Source: Epiperipatus broadwayi
Lineage: Eukaryota; Onychophora; Udeonychophora; Euonychophora; Peripatidae
NCBI GenBank assembly: GCA_028023455.1
Contig: JAQFVV010012404.1
Location: 14,867,000 to 14,930,999, forward strand
DNA length: 64,000 nucleotides
Reading direction: 5' to 3'
Position 1 is the stretch's first letter; each line of letters begins with the position of its first letter. Positions 23,254-35,955 of this stretch are shown piece by piece. The position numbers and the translations under genes are program-made. The notes under the pieces are model-generated. The model saw nothing but the letters and a program-made list of their open reading frames with translations. It was not told where the DNA came from and did not search any database.

Positions 23254-26200
23254 TTATCATAATGTAAGAGGAGTTAAACCATGGGATGAATCAAACATCA
23301 CTAAGTACAGTGAGGATATATCCCTTGCCACTGTAAATGATATTTATTATTTTAAAAAAAATTATTTGCTATTCTGCAGATTAGGGCACAATCTCTAAAA
23401 AGAGAAACATCTATACATGGGTTCATATTCCTCCTTAGCTTTTTAGATGCTAATGTTAATCCCCCCATTTACTGACTACTAGTTCAAATGAAAAATTTGT
23501 GCATGTATTACAGAGTATGTGTTAACTATGTGTACCTAGATTTGGAATGAGAGAGACTAAATACACACCTATAATAATATAAATAAAACAGCAATATATA
23601 CACTTAAGGATGAATCCAATGCATTTCACAAAATAAAAGATACAAATATATTTATATACATATGCAACCACCTTAGAGACAATTCATCTAATTAACTTGC
23701 ATTTAAATTATAAGCTTCAAGGTGCTTATATACAATTCAAAGTGATCATATAATTATTATTATTTAATTATAAAAATATAAATAATAAATCAATTTTAAT
23801 TTTACATGCTTCCGTGTTTAAAAATATTGTTTCTAAAAAGATGACCGTGTTTAAAAAATATTATGTTAAGAAATAATAAAAAATACATGTGTGTATTTAA
23901 AAAGAAAACAACATTAAAATTATTAATTGTATACTAAATAAACATTAATTTTAATATTTGCTAGCAATATTATTTTTATGAAAGTCTCTTTAATTTCATT
24001 AAAATTTCTTTTATCATAGCATTAGATTTTAATTTAATTAAATCAAGATTTGAACCATTTTAAGGGGGCAGGGGAATGATTCATAAGATAGTTGTTTTAC
24101 TTGATGTATTTGCTTGAATTGTTCTCCAGATTATGTGTTCATGATTAGATAGGAATGTGAAGGATGACAGATAATAAATTTTAATTCTCTGGTTTAGATA
24201 ATTCTCAAATTGAAATTTGAAGAAAACTACAAAGTTACAGCTTTTACCAATGCTCTGATAAAAGTTTTTATTTCATGATAATGAGGTTTTTAACTATTGT
24301 GAAGTTTTTCATCTTAGCTGTTTTTTAAATCTCCATTAATTGTCTTTGTTATTCAAATCAGCTTAATTTTTTGAAGGCTATTAAACAAAGTTATTCGCAG
24401 TTGAAAATAATCCAACAGTTTTTCCCAATGAGGATGTTAAAGTTCTCTGCCAAATCAAAAAAAAATGTTTTTGTCCAAAAGCTTTTTTTTTCACCAAAAA
24501 AAGTAGAAAAAAAAGCATCTCTCTTCAATTTTTTTTTTATGAATGCTAAGATCATAAAATAGTAAATTTGGGATATTTTATTTATTATTACATTAATTTA
24601 AAAACAAATAAAAACAGTTACATTTTGTAAGGTCAAAGCAACTTTATTCTTAAAATGTGTCTAAACCTGTACAATATATAGTTTTCAGGAGATGATTTGT
24701 TATTTTCACAGTATAAGGAAGATGCAATTCTTCAAAGTTTTAATGATTATAAAGTCTCTTAATTCATGTCTCATATTGTTACTATTAAATATATATCTTG
24801 AACTTTGAGATAAAAATGGGCCACTTTCTATTTCAAAGTAAACTAAAACAAAATCTATTATTGGCTATTAAGGCATGTAGTTCAGCTTGGAGATATCAAA
24901 TGTAAATGGTGATTATTTAATGACATCATTCTTGAGCATATTTCTCTGGATAATATATAAAATCTCCATACTTATTTGTTTGTTTATATTTTAATAAATC
25001 TAAGAAAATATGTAACATATATAAATAGCAGTCATGTGAAAATGTTTGCTATTTCTAAGATTTCAGAAAGATATAATTTTTCAAAATTCTTGTATTTATA
25101 AAAATATCTGTTTCAGTTCATACCTGGTATAAACTCTTGGGAATTGAGATAGAAATGGAGAACTTTTTATCTCTTAAGTAAACATAGACAAAAGGCAATT
25201 TTTAATTTTTAATTGTTTTTCTAGTAAAATCATGTTGGGCATATTTTTCTAGTTATTACATGTAAATCCATCATTTATTCTTTCTAAATAGCTTGTAATT
25301 TTTATAGAAATATTTTAAATGAAAACTATGTTTTATTATATAATCATCCCCATTTTATGAAATAAATATTTTGGTTACTAAAAATTGTACACGTTTGTAA
25401 TTAGAATTTAATTTTTGTTTAAATGCAAATCAATTTTAAAATATATTATTGTAATGTTTATATGTATTTTTTAACAATCATTTATAAACTTATCTATTTT
25501 TAAAATGATATAATAATAATGATAATAACATCACGTGCTTTATATCTATTTTACTAATAAAATTGAATGATTATTTTGTGGCATATATAATTGTAGATAA
25601 TTTTAAAGTTTGATTTATGATTGGGTAAATAAAAGTTTAATTTAAATTTATTATTATTAGGATTGTTTTTGTTTCATTTATATAATTTATTATCTTTATG
25701 TAGATTTACATTTTTATTAATAAACTGATTTTCAATATTATAGAATAGTATGATGGCATTTCTATGTTTTGGTTTTTAATCACTCAGTTGTGGTACCCTT
25801 TTGCATTATTTTTTAATTTTTACATTCGACAGTAAAAAACTGGGAGTGTAGTAAATATTAATTTATTACTTCAAAGAAACCTGAAGATGATGATAGTAAT
25901 TCCCAGACTAAAACTATAAATCAGCTGACAAAAGTTAGAGTATTGCTGATTGGTAGATTCTTTGATCTTGATCATATAAACAAATGTGGAATTTCTCATT
26001 GATTATCATTAGAAATGAGCAAAGAAAATGGTATACTTTCCATAGTTTATTTAAATATTTATGATTATCTTTACAAAATATTTGTATAGTAATTATTAAA
26101 AAGAGAATAATAAATTTCTTTGACATATGTTTAAAAACAGGCAAAACTCTCTATATATTTATTGACATATGTTTACCAGTAAAATACAAGTTAAGAATTT

Positions 26201-29200
26201 CAAATAATGCTAAAAAGGAAACTACATCTTACACTCTGTCAAATATTATAGTACTGAATTTTTGTGATATTTTAATAATTATAAATGCAATTTTAAATTT
26301 TAGAACTGAATTTCATAACTTTAATTATGATTTTATAAAAATTTATTCACATTTTGAAAATGAAATTTAATCAAGAAAGATTTCATTAATTTGATTTTTA
26401 AATCATCTTCGCTGTAATTGCCCAATAAAAAAACATTATTTTCATTACATATTTCACTTTATTATTATCATTTTTTTCTATATTTTGAAAGTTTAAATAA
26501 GATTTTTAAGGAAGTTTTTTTATTTATAAACTTATATTTTTAATAAATCAAGTGTAATTTATTGGTTTATAATATTGAATAAGAGTTTTAATACTAAAAT
26601 AAAATATTGGATTATTAACTCAAATTTCTACTAGAGAATGATGATAAAATGTTGAAATGTAAAAAGATTAACTGAAAAAAATATTTGTCATTAAGAGAAT
26701 GTAAAGTCTCCTTTAATTTTGGAATCATATTGTGTTTGGGATTTTGCATTTGTCCTATATAACTAATAAAGATTTTAAAATCTGTTGTGGTAATAGTTAT
26801 AAATATGAATATGTATTTTGAGACAATCATTTTTGATCTCATTAATTTTAAATTGATTCAATAATAATAATACATAATATTATCTTATATCTGTCATATA
26901 TTGGTTGTCTGTCAATGATATTTAAATAAATCATCTTCATGAAAAAACAAGATAAATTCTATCTAGATATAGAGAAGTTAGTCAAAGAGAATGATTATAT
27001 TTAACAAACATTATTTGAGGATCAAGAGAAAACATTATTTTTTTAATTCAGTAAAATTTAATTTAAGGATTATAATTTGGAAAGAAAATATTATTCATAG
27101 TTTTGTTTTTATTCATAATTCTGAAATGTGGTTTTAATTTCAGTAGAATGATAGACTTAAATTATTTTCTGAAGTAGTGATTTATTTGACCTTTTTTCAA
27201 AAGAAATTCATATTTTTTTATATTTTCATTTCATTTCTAATAAAATGTTTTTAAACCAATAGCAAATTGAGCTGACAAACTTTGCTGTTTCCATACATAT
27301 TTATTTTAACATTTAGCAAAGTGGTTTAGTTTGTTTTTTCAGAAGTAATATTGAGGAAAAGAAAAAAGAATAGTTAATATTTTCTTCTTAATTTTACATG
27401 TTCAATAAACTTTCTACAATTCATTTGGATTTTTCTTTTTTTAGGATGTCATGTTTTCAGATTATAATGTTTTTATTTGCTTGTTAAAAATAGTGTGAAG
27501 AGTTTTTAATTAACAGTAGTAGATATTTGTATTTTCATGTTTTTTTTTTTTTTTTGTATTCTCATTTTATTATTTCTGTAATTTTATTATAGGGTGTTAA
27601 ATATTAAATAAAACCATAAATATAATAATGTTAGAAAAAAGATATTTACTATTTTATATACTTGTAACATTTCATGTTAAAACTTAGATGTGTGTGTGTT
27701 CAATGTATCTGTTCATGTACAGAGAAACGATTTTATTTTTTAAATAAAGAAAATTTAAAAAAAAAAATTATTCAAAGATATATAAGTGAAAAAATATAAA
27801 TATATACTTTTATTGAATAGAAAATTCAAAGTTGATATCTATTTATTTTAAATATTATTTATTTAACAGTTAATGTTGGTATTTTAGTCTAACAACATCA
27901 AATAAATGTAAGCAAAATAATTTGAATTGTTTATTTGTGTAAAGCAGATAATAGTTAGATAAATAAATTTAATCAAAATAATTATATTGAACATAATTTT
28001 TCACATATGCAGTATAAAGAAAATGTAAGCAGATGATATAATATAAGACAGAGAGCAATGAAAAATGCAATTGCATGGTGATTCAGAATTAAATATTTGC
28101 TTATATGTATTGAATGATGATGAGTCCTACATGTGTGCCATATTCTTTACACAATCAGATAAATTATAAATCTTTGTAGTTAAATTTCTATGAAAAGAAA
28201 GTACTTGTTATAACTAATAGTTATGAAGTTTATGAATCAGGGATTGGGTATAAAGAACCTATATTAATTTATAGTGTTGTATACATTTAAAAAAGTTAAT
28301 TAAAAAAGACCATAATTGATACCATCAAGATATCAAAAATGTCAGGAAAGTATGCTATATTTTTTAAATTTTAAATATATTTAGGATAACTTACAGAGAC
28401 ATTTTTTTTTCCATTGATGATTTGGGGGAAAGGTAATTTATAAAAATAATTTTATTTTATAATTTAATAAATAATGAGATGATAAATTAATAGAAATATG
28501 ATAGTAATGTTATTCAGATAATTATCCGGAGTTGTTATCAATGCTGAATTTTTAATAAAATTAAAAAAAAAGAAAGATTTTATATACTTTAATAAAATTG
28601 TAGAATATTGATTGAATAATAAGCAGTTAGTCAGCTAGAATTGTTCAATTTCTTTTAAAAGAAACCCCACATATTAATTTTATAAGAGAAATAAATAGAT
28701 TTGATGTTAATAAAAAATAATTGTTTACACTTTAAACATAAAAAAACATATATAATATCTATATATTTAAGTGATATTTAATTACTAGATGCATAGTTAC
28801 AATAATATAACTTGAAATAAGAGCAGTGAAAACAATAATAGGTAAAAAGCAAGACTAAGCAGATAAATTCAACGTTCATAGTATTCTACAGTAAAGCTAT
28901 AGTTTAAGTTAAAGAAAAATATTTTCCCCCAAGAAAGCATCTGGATCCTATTGTTTTTATTGAGATGGATTGACCTCATGGCATCAGTAAATAATATGTG
29001 TGTGCATATATATTTAAAGCTGAAAAGGAAAGGTAGACAAAATATAAGTTAAAATTTCTTATATAATTATTTAAAATAAAGTCTGGAATAATTGAAGTAT
29101 TAATTAAATAATAATATTTAATATTTTTAAAATAATGTACATTATTTGATATTTTTAAAATTTTTAATGTACATTATTTAAAATGAAATATATATATAAA

Positions 29201-32200
29201 GTCTATTTCTGATATTAACAAAAATTTAAATTTTTATTGTAACAAAAAAATAAAAATATTTTTGTTTAAAACAATGATATTTTTTTTAATAATATACATT
29301 AATTAACTTTTTAATAGATTTACATTTTCTATTGTTAGCCCCGGAAGCAGTTTTTGGTAATATTTAACTTTTGATTTCCATATAAAATCTTTATTCTATA
29401 CTAAAAGTCAATGTATAAAACTTGATTTCTTAGAAAAGCAATCTGAGTGATTGCAGAAAATCAGCAAAATTTTTTTTTACTGAAATTTATTTTTGCAATG
29501 TGAATAAATAAATGTTAATTTTTTATAAATCTATAAAATTCTGCTTTAAAATACTAAAATTATTTTATAATTTTTAGAATATCTTAAAATATCCTAATGC
29601 AGAGGCAGTAATGATGTTACATGATTAGTGTCACAAGGCATGGTCATCTTAAAGTATGTAATTTTTTTCATTAACATTATGGATGATTTTATCATCTTTT
29701 ATTTTTAAAAATAAAACATATATGAATAAAATCAAAGTCTACATGTGCATTCTTTTGATTTTAAATAATTACTATATGATTATGGTATAAAAATTATCAG
29801 ATTAAGCAAAAAAAAATTTTTCAAATCTTATTTAAAATAATCTCAAAAATGCTAGCGACCACATTATCAAAAATTGCAGGAAGGACCAAACAGGTGAAGA
29901 CTTCACTAATATATTTTGATTTCTATTGATTGTTTGGAAAGTACTGATTTTTTCAGATTTTTTTTGGATTCATTAATTAAAGGTTTTGGCATTTGAAAAT
30001 AAAAACTTGTGAAAATATTACTACAGATAGCCATACAAAAACAATGTAAAGGAGCAGAACTTTTATGTTACCACTGAAATAAACACCCATATTAACTTTC
30101 AGACTTCCATATCAACAAAATTAATTATATAGTTAATTCTATAATCTGTTTTGCTTAAAAAAGTAGCACATAATTTATTTAATTAAAATGTTGTTGGTTT
30201 TGATGAAATGTAAATTAAACAAAAGGGAAATACTTATGTTAATTTTTTTATTGTAAATTAATTGTATCTATAAATACTGTGTTCAGATTAACAGATAGTT
30301 ATTAGACAGAATGTAGCATGTAAAAAGTGAGATGCACAAAAGTCATTTGCTGCTAGTTTTCACATTGACCAAATTTGGACTCCCAGAAAAATAATGGTAT
30401 AATCTCTCAGTGATGTTTCAATGTCCATATTATGTATTGGACTCCACTTTCCAACTGGTGAAGTTCAGAAATTATTGAATCTTAATGGAGTTATGGATGG
30501 CCAGCCTTTATCTTATACATGCGTTGATGAGGACATGATATATCAGCAATATATATAAGAAGTCAACTTAACGATTTTGAGATTTCAATAGCGATGCTGA
30601 TATTTTTATGTGTCTTTAAAGCTCAAATGGAAGAAAGTAGCAAATAAATAAAATGTATATTAATATTGACATATTATTTCAAACTCTTTTATTAATGAAA
30701 AATCTTTCACTAGACTTATATATATATTTTTAGCGAGAAATTTTTTTCACAATAACTGTAGGTAAACAAATTTTTAATAAAATTAAAACAAGTGGCTAAG
30801 AAATTAATTGATGAACAGAAATTGGAAAATATTTATTTAAAGTTTGCAAGTATAGAAAATGTAAATTAAAGAGAAAATAAATTCAAGTGGACTTTCAAAG
30901 GAAATTACTTTCAAAGAACATTTATTTATTCTAAAAAATTTTGTTCATAATTTTAAGAATGTTCATTTGTTTGCTAAGTAAAAATAATTTAAGTTAATAA
31001 TTGAAATATTATTTTTGTATTAGATAATGCATAGGTACACATACATTGAATATTTAATTACTTGTAGTTTGTTAGAATATTTATTAGCTTATTAATATCT
31101 AAAATTTGGTATTATGAGACATGCATGTGTGCATATACATAAATGTGTTTAATACCTTTGATAATTTATGTATTTGTAAATTACAATTTAAACTTTGTTA
31201 TATAAATTTTTTTTTTCAATCTATGGAAATATGTTATATTTGTAAATAGTCAAAAATGATCTATTTTAAATGTAGAATATTTTACATGCATTTTTTTTTT
31301 AGTATTTTTATTTCTAATTACTGAATTTATTAATCATTATTTTAAATTATTCCAATGATCATGCGATATTCCAATGTAGTTATTTAATGTCAAAATAGAG
31401 TAGTTGTACATTTTCTTTTGTTCAGTCATCAGTATTTTTGTGATTCTAAAGATAGCTGAGGACTAACAATACTTGTGATATATGTTTGTATGTATAGACA
31501 TCAATGTAATTCTTCTTAAAAATATGTAGATATCATAAAAATAATGATAGTCATCTTTGAAGTCTACACCTTTCATATTACTTTGTTTTATTATGATGAA
31601 TAATTTATTGATGTCCAATTCTCATGGTAATCTGTTGTTTCAAGAGCATTGAGAATAATCATTTTTTTGATATGATTATTATTATTACTATTTTAGTATT
31701 TAGATATGTCACCCAGCTGAAATATTGATGATTGCTTTTATAATATTATGCTCAAGTTTGGTATTGACTTGATGATGACTAACCTTAGATTTTATAGAAT
31801 GCTTTTTTAAAATCTGGAGATAAAGGTTTACTATTCGATAGTGATTATTGCTGGTAATGCTCTGTTTATTATTTACATTGCTTATCATGCTGATTCTCTC
31901 ATCATTTACTATGTTCATATTCATTTGATATTTATTTATACCACTTCTGATGATGTTTATGAGTAATTATGTATCACCTCTCATCACCTTATCCTGTAAA
32001 CAATAAACCTACAAAATAGTTAAAGCAATAAAATCCAGACAGAAAGAGAGTTAGCAGACTTCAATTTATATATGTAAGAGTGTGTTTTAAAGAAATATAA
32101 TTCCTTTTGAGCAATACGTCAGAAAACCTCAAAGCTTGTAAAAACTAGATTAGTAATTCTTTAAAAGTGAAAGTTTAATAAGCAATTCATACTTTGAAAA

Positions 32201-32842
32201 TTTTATGTTAGTTTTTTTGAAAATTATTTTTTGTATAAAGTATTACAAAATATATAGAAATGTAAACACTGTTATTATAATTTGTTAAATGACAGTGATG
32301 ATTGGTGTGATGTAAATTCATTTTTATAAGTGTATATGTAAATTTATTAATAAAACATTCAGTTTAATCATTTTCATACTTACATTTATCTAAAAAATAG
32401 TTTTTAGTAATAATAAAATTTGTATATTGATTTGCATGTTAATTCAGTAGTATCTATTATAATAAAGTAGTTGGCTCCAGAATCTTGTTTTGTCATGTAT
32501 TTATTGTAGTTTACATTGAAAGTCATGCATTTAAATATAATCCAATTCCAGGTCTAAAACAGCATTAACAGCATAACCATCTTTTATATATAAAAATGTG
32601 TTTTAAAATCAAAAATATAAATATAAAAATACATATGAAATTAATTACCATATCTAATATACAATTTGACTTTAATAAAAATTAAAACAAAATTTTTAAA
32701 AACATAAATAAAAATGTAAATGAACCTACTTTTATAAAATTTCACAGATTAATGATTAAACAATGTCATATCCAGAACTTCCACCTTCTTGCTTGGACAT
32801 CACATGATCACTATTTTTTGTGATCGCTCTTCACTGTTTTTG
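23254..32842. other. Long AT-rich non-coding stretch
   Basis: I see no gene. It holds a weak direct repeat of about 339-bp period (24770-24990 and 25110-25300, sharing the order cttg-aattgag-ata-aaatgg-actt-aagtaaac), poly-T tracts (for example 27539-27556) and the small repeat at 26120-26175. Open frames at 24371-24562, 25935-26144, 26615-26842 and 31709-31924 have no recognisable content. Confidence 0.5.
26120..26175. mobile_element. 28-bp fragment of the AACAGGC repeat flanked by 14-bp direct repeats
   Basis: TTGACATATGTTTA occurs at 26120-26133 and again at 26162-26175. Between them sits AAAACAGGCAAAACTCTCTA plus eight AT-rich bases. The first part equals the terminus of the elements at 32843 and 39682. 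A 14-bp duplication is longer than is usual for DNA transposons and looks like target-primed insertion or repair filling. Confidence 0.6.
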
Positions 32843-33062
32843 AAACAGGCAAAACTCTCTATACGTATTGCCACTCAGTGCAAGCCAGATTAATGAATAG
32901 ATGCCAGAAGGCTTGTGCATACAATCCCCATTTAGTGCCTACTCATCCAATATCCCCAGACTAGTTTCTGGCTTGCAGTGAGGAGCCTTGGATCTGAGAG
33001 GCATCCATTGATTACTCTAGCTTGCACTGCGTGGCAATACTTATAGAGAGTTTTGCCTGTTT
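32843..33062. mobile_element. MITE-like inverted-repeat element, copy 1 (AACAGGC family)
   Basis: The termini AAACAGGCAAAACTCTCTAT and the matching right end (TAGAGAGTTTTGCCTGTTT) are inverted repeats. The pairing continues through TATTGCC and GCAAGCYAGA, about 50 bp in all. The core holds TCATCCAATATCCCCA and GGATCTGAGAG. It encodes no protein. A possible 4-bp flank duplication TTTG is weak. Confidence 0.75.
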
Positions 33063-33700
33063 TTTGTTGCTTGGACATTGCATTTTAACTTTTTATTGTT
33101 GTTTCATAAACAAAGTTAAAATTGATTTCCTAAAAGGAAAAAAAACAAACTTACTGTAATAAAAGCAAAATCATTTTTAATACCATCAAAAACATTTTCA
33201 AAAAAAACTTGGAAATGTTTTTGATGGTATTAATCAGCATTCTAATTCTAACTGAAATGTCTTTTATGTGTGTGCCATATGTCAACCAATGATGTTTCTT
33301 TTAATATTTTTATGGATAATTTTATGGTTTTTTGATTTGTTTTTTTTTTTTCTTATTGCTACATTGTAATAGACTTTTCTATCTTATAGTGAAAATTAAG
33401 CTTCTAAGAGCAAAAACAAACTTTTGCTAATAAAAAAGTCATTTTCTTTCTTGAATTTTTTTTAATGATATTAATGCTTTTTTAATACTGTTGTGTTAAC
33501 CAATGTCATTCACCATACCATTTTTATTCTTTGATGGCTGTCTTTTTTTTATATATGCTATGTTTTAATCATGTTTTTTCTTTATTAAAAATTAAAATCA
33601 GTCTTCTGAAAGCATAAACAAACTAATACTAATAAAAGTCACTCTACTTTCTCTTTATCACTTGGAATTTTTTTTTAACATTATTCATCGTTATTAATTA
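33063..33700. repeat. Diverged tandem repeat, about three copies, with one strong hairpin
   Basis: Three copies share the order of AAATT-rich start, ACAAACT, CTAATAAAA and GTCATTTT-like blocks (ACAAACT at about 33145, 33415 and 33617). Inside copy one a 21-bp perfect inverted repeat (33177-33197 and 33213-33233, core TACCATCAAAAACATTT) can form a hairpin with a 15-base loop. Confidence 0.5.
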
Positions 33701-34519
33701 CGCTTTTCATAAAATTCTCAAATAATTTTGTGAACATGTATTATATGGCAAGCAATAACAATCATTGTAGCATTTTCGTTTCAACAACAATTTTACAGGT
33801 TTTTTTCTTTTTTTTTTTTTTTCAGAGCAATATTAGTAAATTTCTTTACTCATATTTTCAGACTTATGACGACAATTATTATATTTATGTAATAGAGTAA
33901 ATAAAAAATAATAAGTACAATACACTTTCCCTATTAAAAGTACAAGTTAACAGATAAGTAAACTAAATTGATAATTTGAACCTTACAAAACAGAACAATG
34001 ATAACTTCATTTAATATTTGCTTCATTTTAATGGACTTTATTTTGATATTAAGTTTAATAATTTTGTCAGATAATGCTTTTTTAAAAAAGATTTGCGACA
34101 CTTTTTAAATTAAACGCCAGCTGCATAAATAGTTTGATATTTTTTTCTGTATGTGTAATATTGCAATTTCAGTGTAGTCTTATTTTATCCTTCACTTAAT
34201 AAGAAATGGCTTATCATGGCAGAGATATTATGAATACTATATATACACATATTGCTTTTTTTTAGTGATAACATATATATATAATTGCTAGTATATCAAT
34301 TTTACAATAATTATTACTTGACAAATTCAAAACATTTTTTTTTCTTTTATAAAATATTTTCTTAAATTTCTTTCTAATTGTGAATTATACAATCATAATT
34401 TTTTCAAAACTTTTTTTTTTACATCACTTTTTTGTTATAAAAAACCTCATCTATTTTCACAATTCAAACGTTCTGTAATTTTATATGTGTTTTCCAGATG
34501 GTTTGCGATGATGGTGTTT

Positions 34520-34681
34520 TAGTTGTATTTTTATATTGGACTATTTCCATCATCTAATATGAGTATTGAATGTCTTTAGAAAAATACTAATATTAGATGA
34601 TGGAAATAGTCCAATATAAAAATTAAAGACATTCAGTACTCATATTAGATGTTGGAAATAGTCCAATATAAAAATACAACT
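34520..34681. repeat. Inverted repeat made of SINE-like 3' ends
   Basis: TAGTTGTATTTTTATATTGG at 34520 and its reverse complement ending at 34681 begin arms of about 58 bp with very few differences. A third copy of the same end, in minus orientation, lies between them (about 34592-34617). The same end terminates the copies at 38540 and 39092. Confidence 0.8.
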
Positions 34682-35307
34682 ATATATATGAGTGTTTGAA
34701 TTACATTTCTTTTATTTAATACATTCTTCTTCACTAAGTAAATATATCTATTTAAAAAAAAACCTTTTGCTAGCAAACTACAAATGAAAAGTAATATATT
34801 TTCCCAAATATTGTGAAAATATTTCAAAATTAAATATAGTAGAAGCAAAATCTCAAGGCACTTTTGTTGTCTTGATGTAATTCTTGATAGATTTTTTTTG
34901 CTTTAAAACTATATATAATACTATTTACTACCATGTTAGTTTTCTCTCTCTTTTGTCTCTAATTAAAAATCTTTAATTATTATTTATTGCAATCACTTTA
35001 TTACATTTTTGTAATTAATATAATAAATGGAGTTTTATTTTTTAGTTGTATATAGAGAAATAGTGAATGCACTTACTTAATGATTTAATTTTATTTTTTA
35101 GTCACATTTTTTAATGCTCCATTAAGCAGTTACATATCTCAATGCTTATATCATAAGGGGAAGGCAAGATCAAACTTGCCTTGCATAAGAACCAAGTTCT
35201 ATAATCATGTTTATGAGCTGCAACACTTGAACACATATTGCGCTATAGCTTTACTGTTACTTATATGTTTTGTTACAAAAAACTTTTATATATATATTTA
35301 TTTTTTA
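34682..35307. other. AT-rich non-coding stretch
   Basis: Nothing recognisable is seen; open frames at 34645-34848 (minus) and 35176-35391 (plus) overlap repeats and are not credible genes. Confidence 0.4.
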
Positions 35308-35955
35308 TTCAGCACAGTATTTATTGTAATATATTTGAAAGTAAATCAGTGTTCATACATAATGACACTTATTCATAAGCAAAAATTATAAATTCAATTA
35401 ATTACTTGTCCTTCAAGCTTATCTATATATAAGCCAACCTTTGCATCCCATGATGTTTAAATTGTACAAACATAATTCAAATATTACAGGAGAGAGAATT
35501 TATTTCATTTTTAATCATCTGTAATTAACATATAATAATTTAGATTCTAAATTGATAAATATTTATTTTTATGCAACACAGTATTTATTGTAATATACTC
35601 GGAAATATATCAATCTTCACACATGCCCTGTTTTAATATAAATTAACATGCACTCGCCTGTAAACAAAGATTTTAAAGAACAAGTCAATTATCTGTTTTT
35701 CAAACTTATCTCTTTCCTGTAATATTTGAATTATGTTTGTACAATTTGAAAATCATTTAAAAAATCAGACATATAATAGACTAAAGCCTTGAATAATGCA
35801 TGTAAGCAAAGATTGGCTTATATATAGGTAAGCTTAAAAGACAAGTGATTCACTTGTTCTTTAAAATCTTTGCTTACAGGTGAGTGCATACCAATTTACA
35901 TTAAAACAGTGAATGTGTGGAAATTGAATTACTTCCAAATATATTACAAAACAGT
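35308..35955. repeat. Large imperfect palindrome (foldback-like), three related units
   Basis: Two units run in plus orientation from CACAGTATTTATTGTAATAT (35311 and 35577). One unit runs in minus orientation, ending near 35955. Internal blocks recur inverted, for example AAATTGTACAAACATAATTC at about 35459 against about 35725, and GCTTATATATAGGTAAGCTT (about 35816) against the 35418 region. It encodes no protein. Confidence 0.6.
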
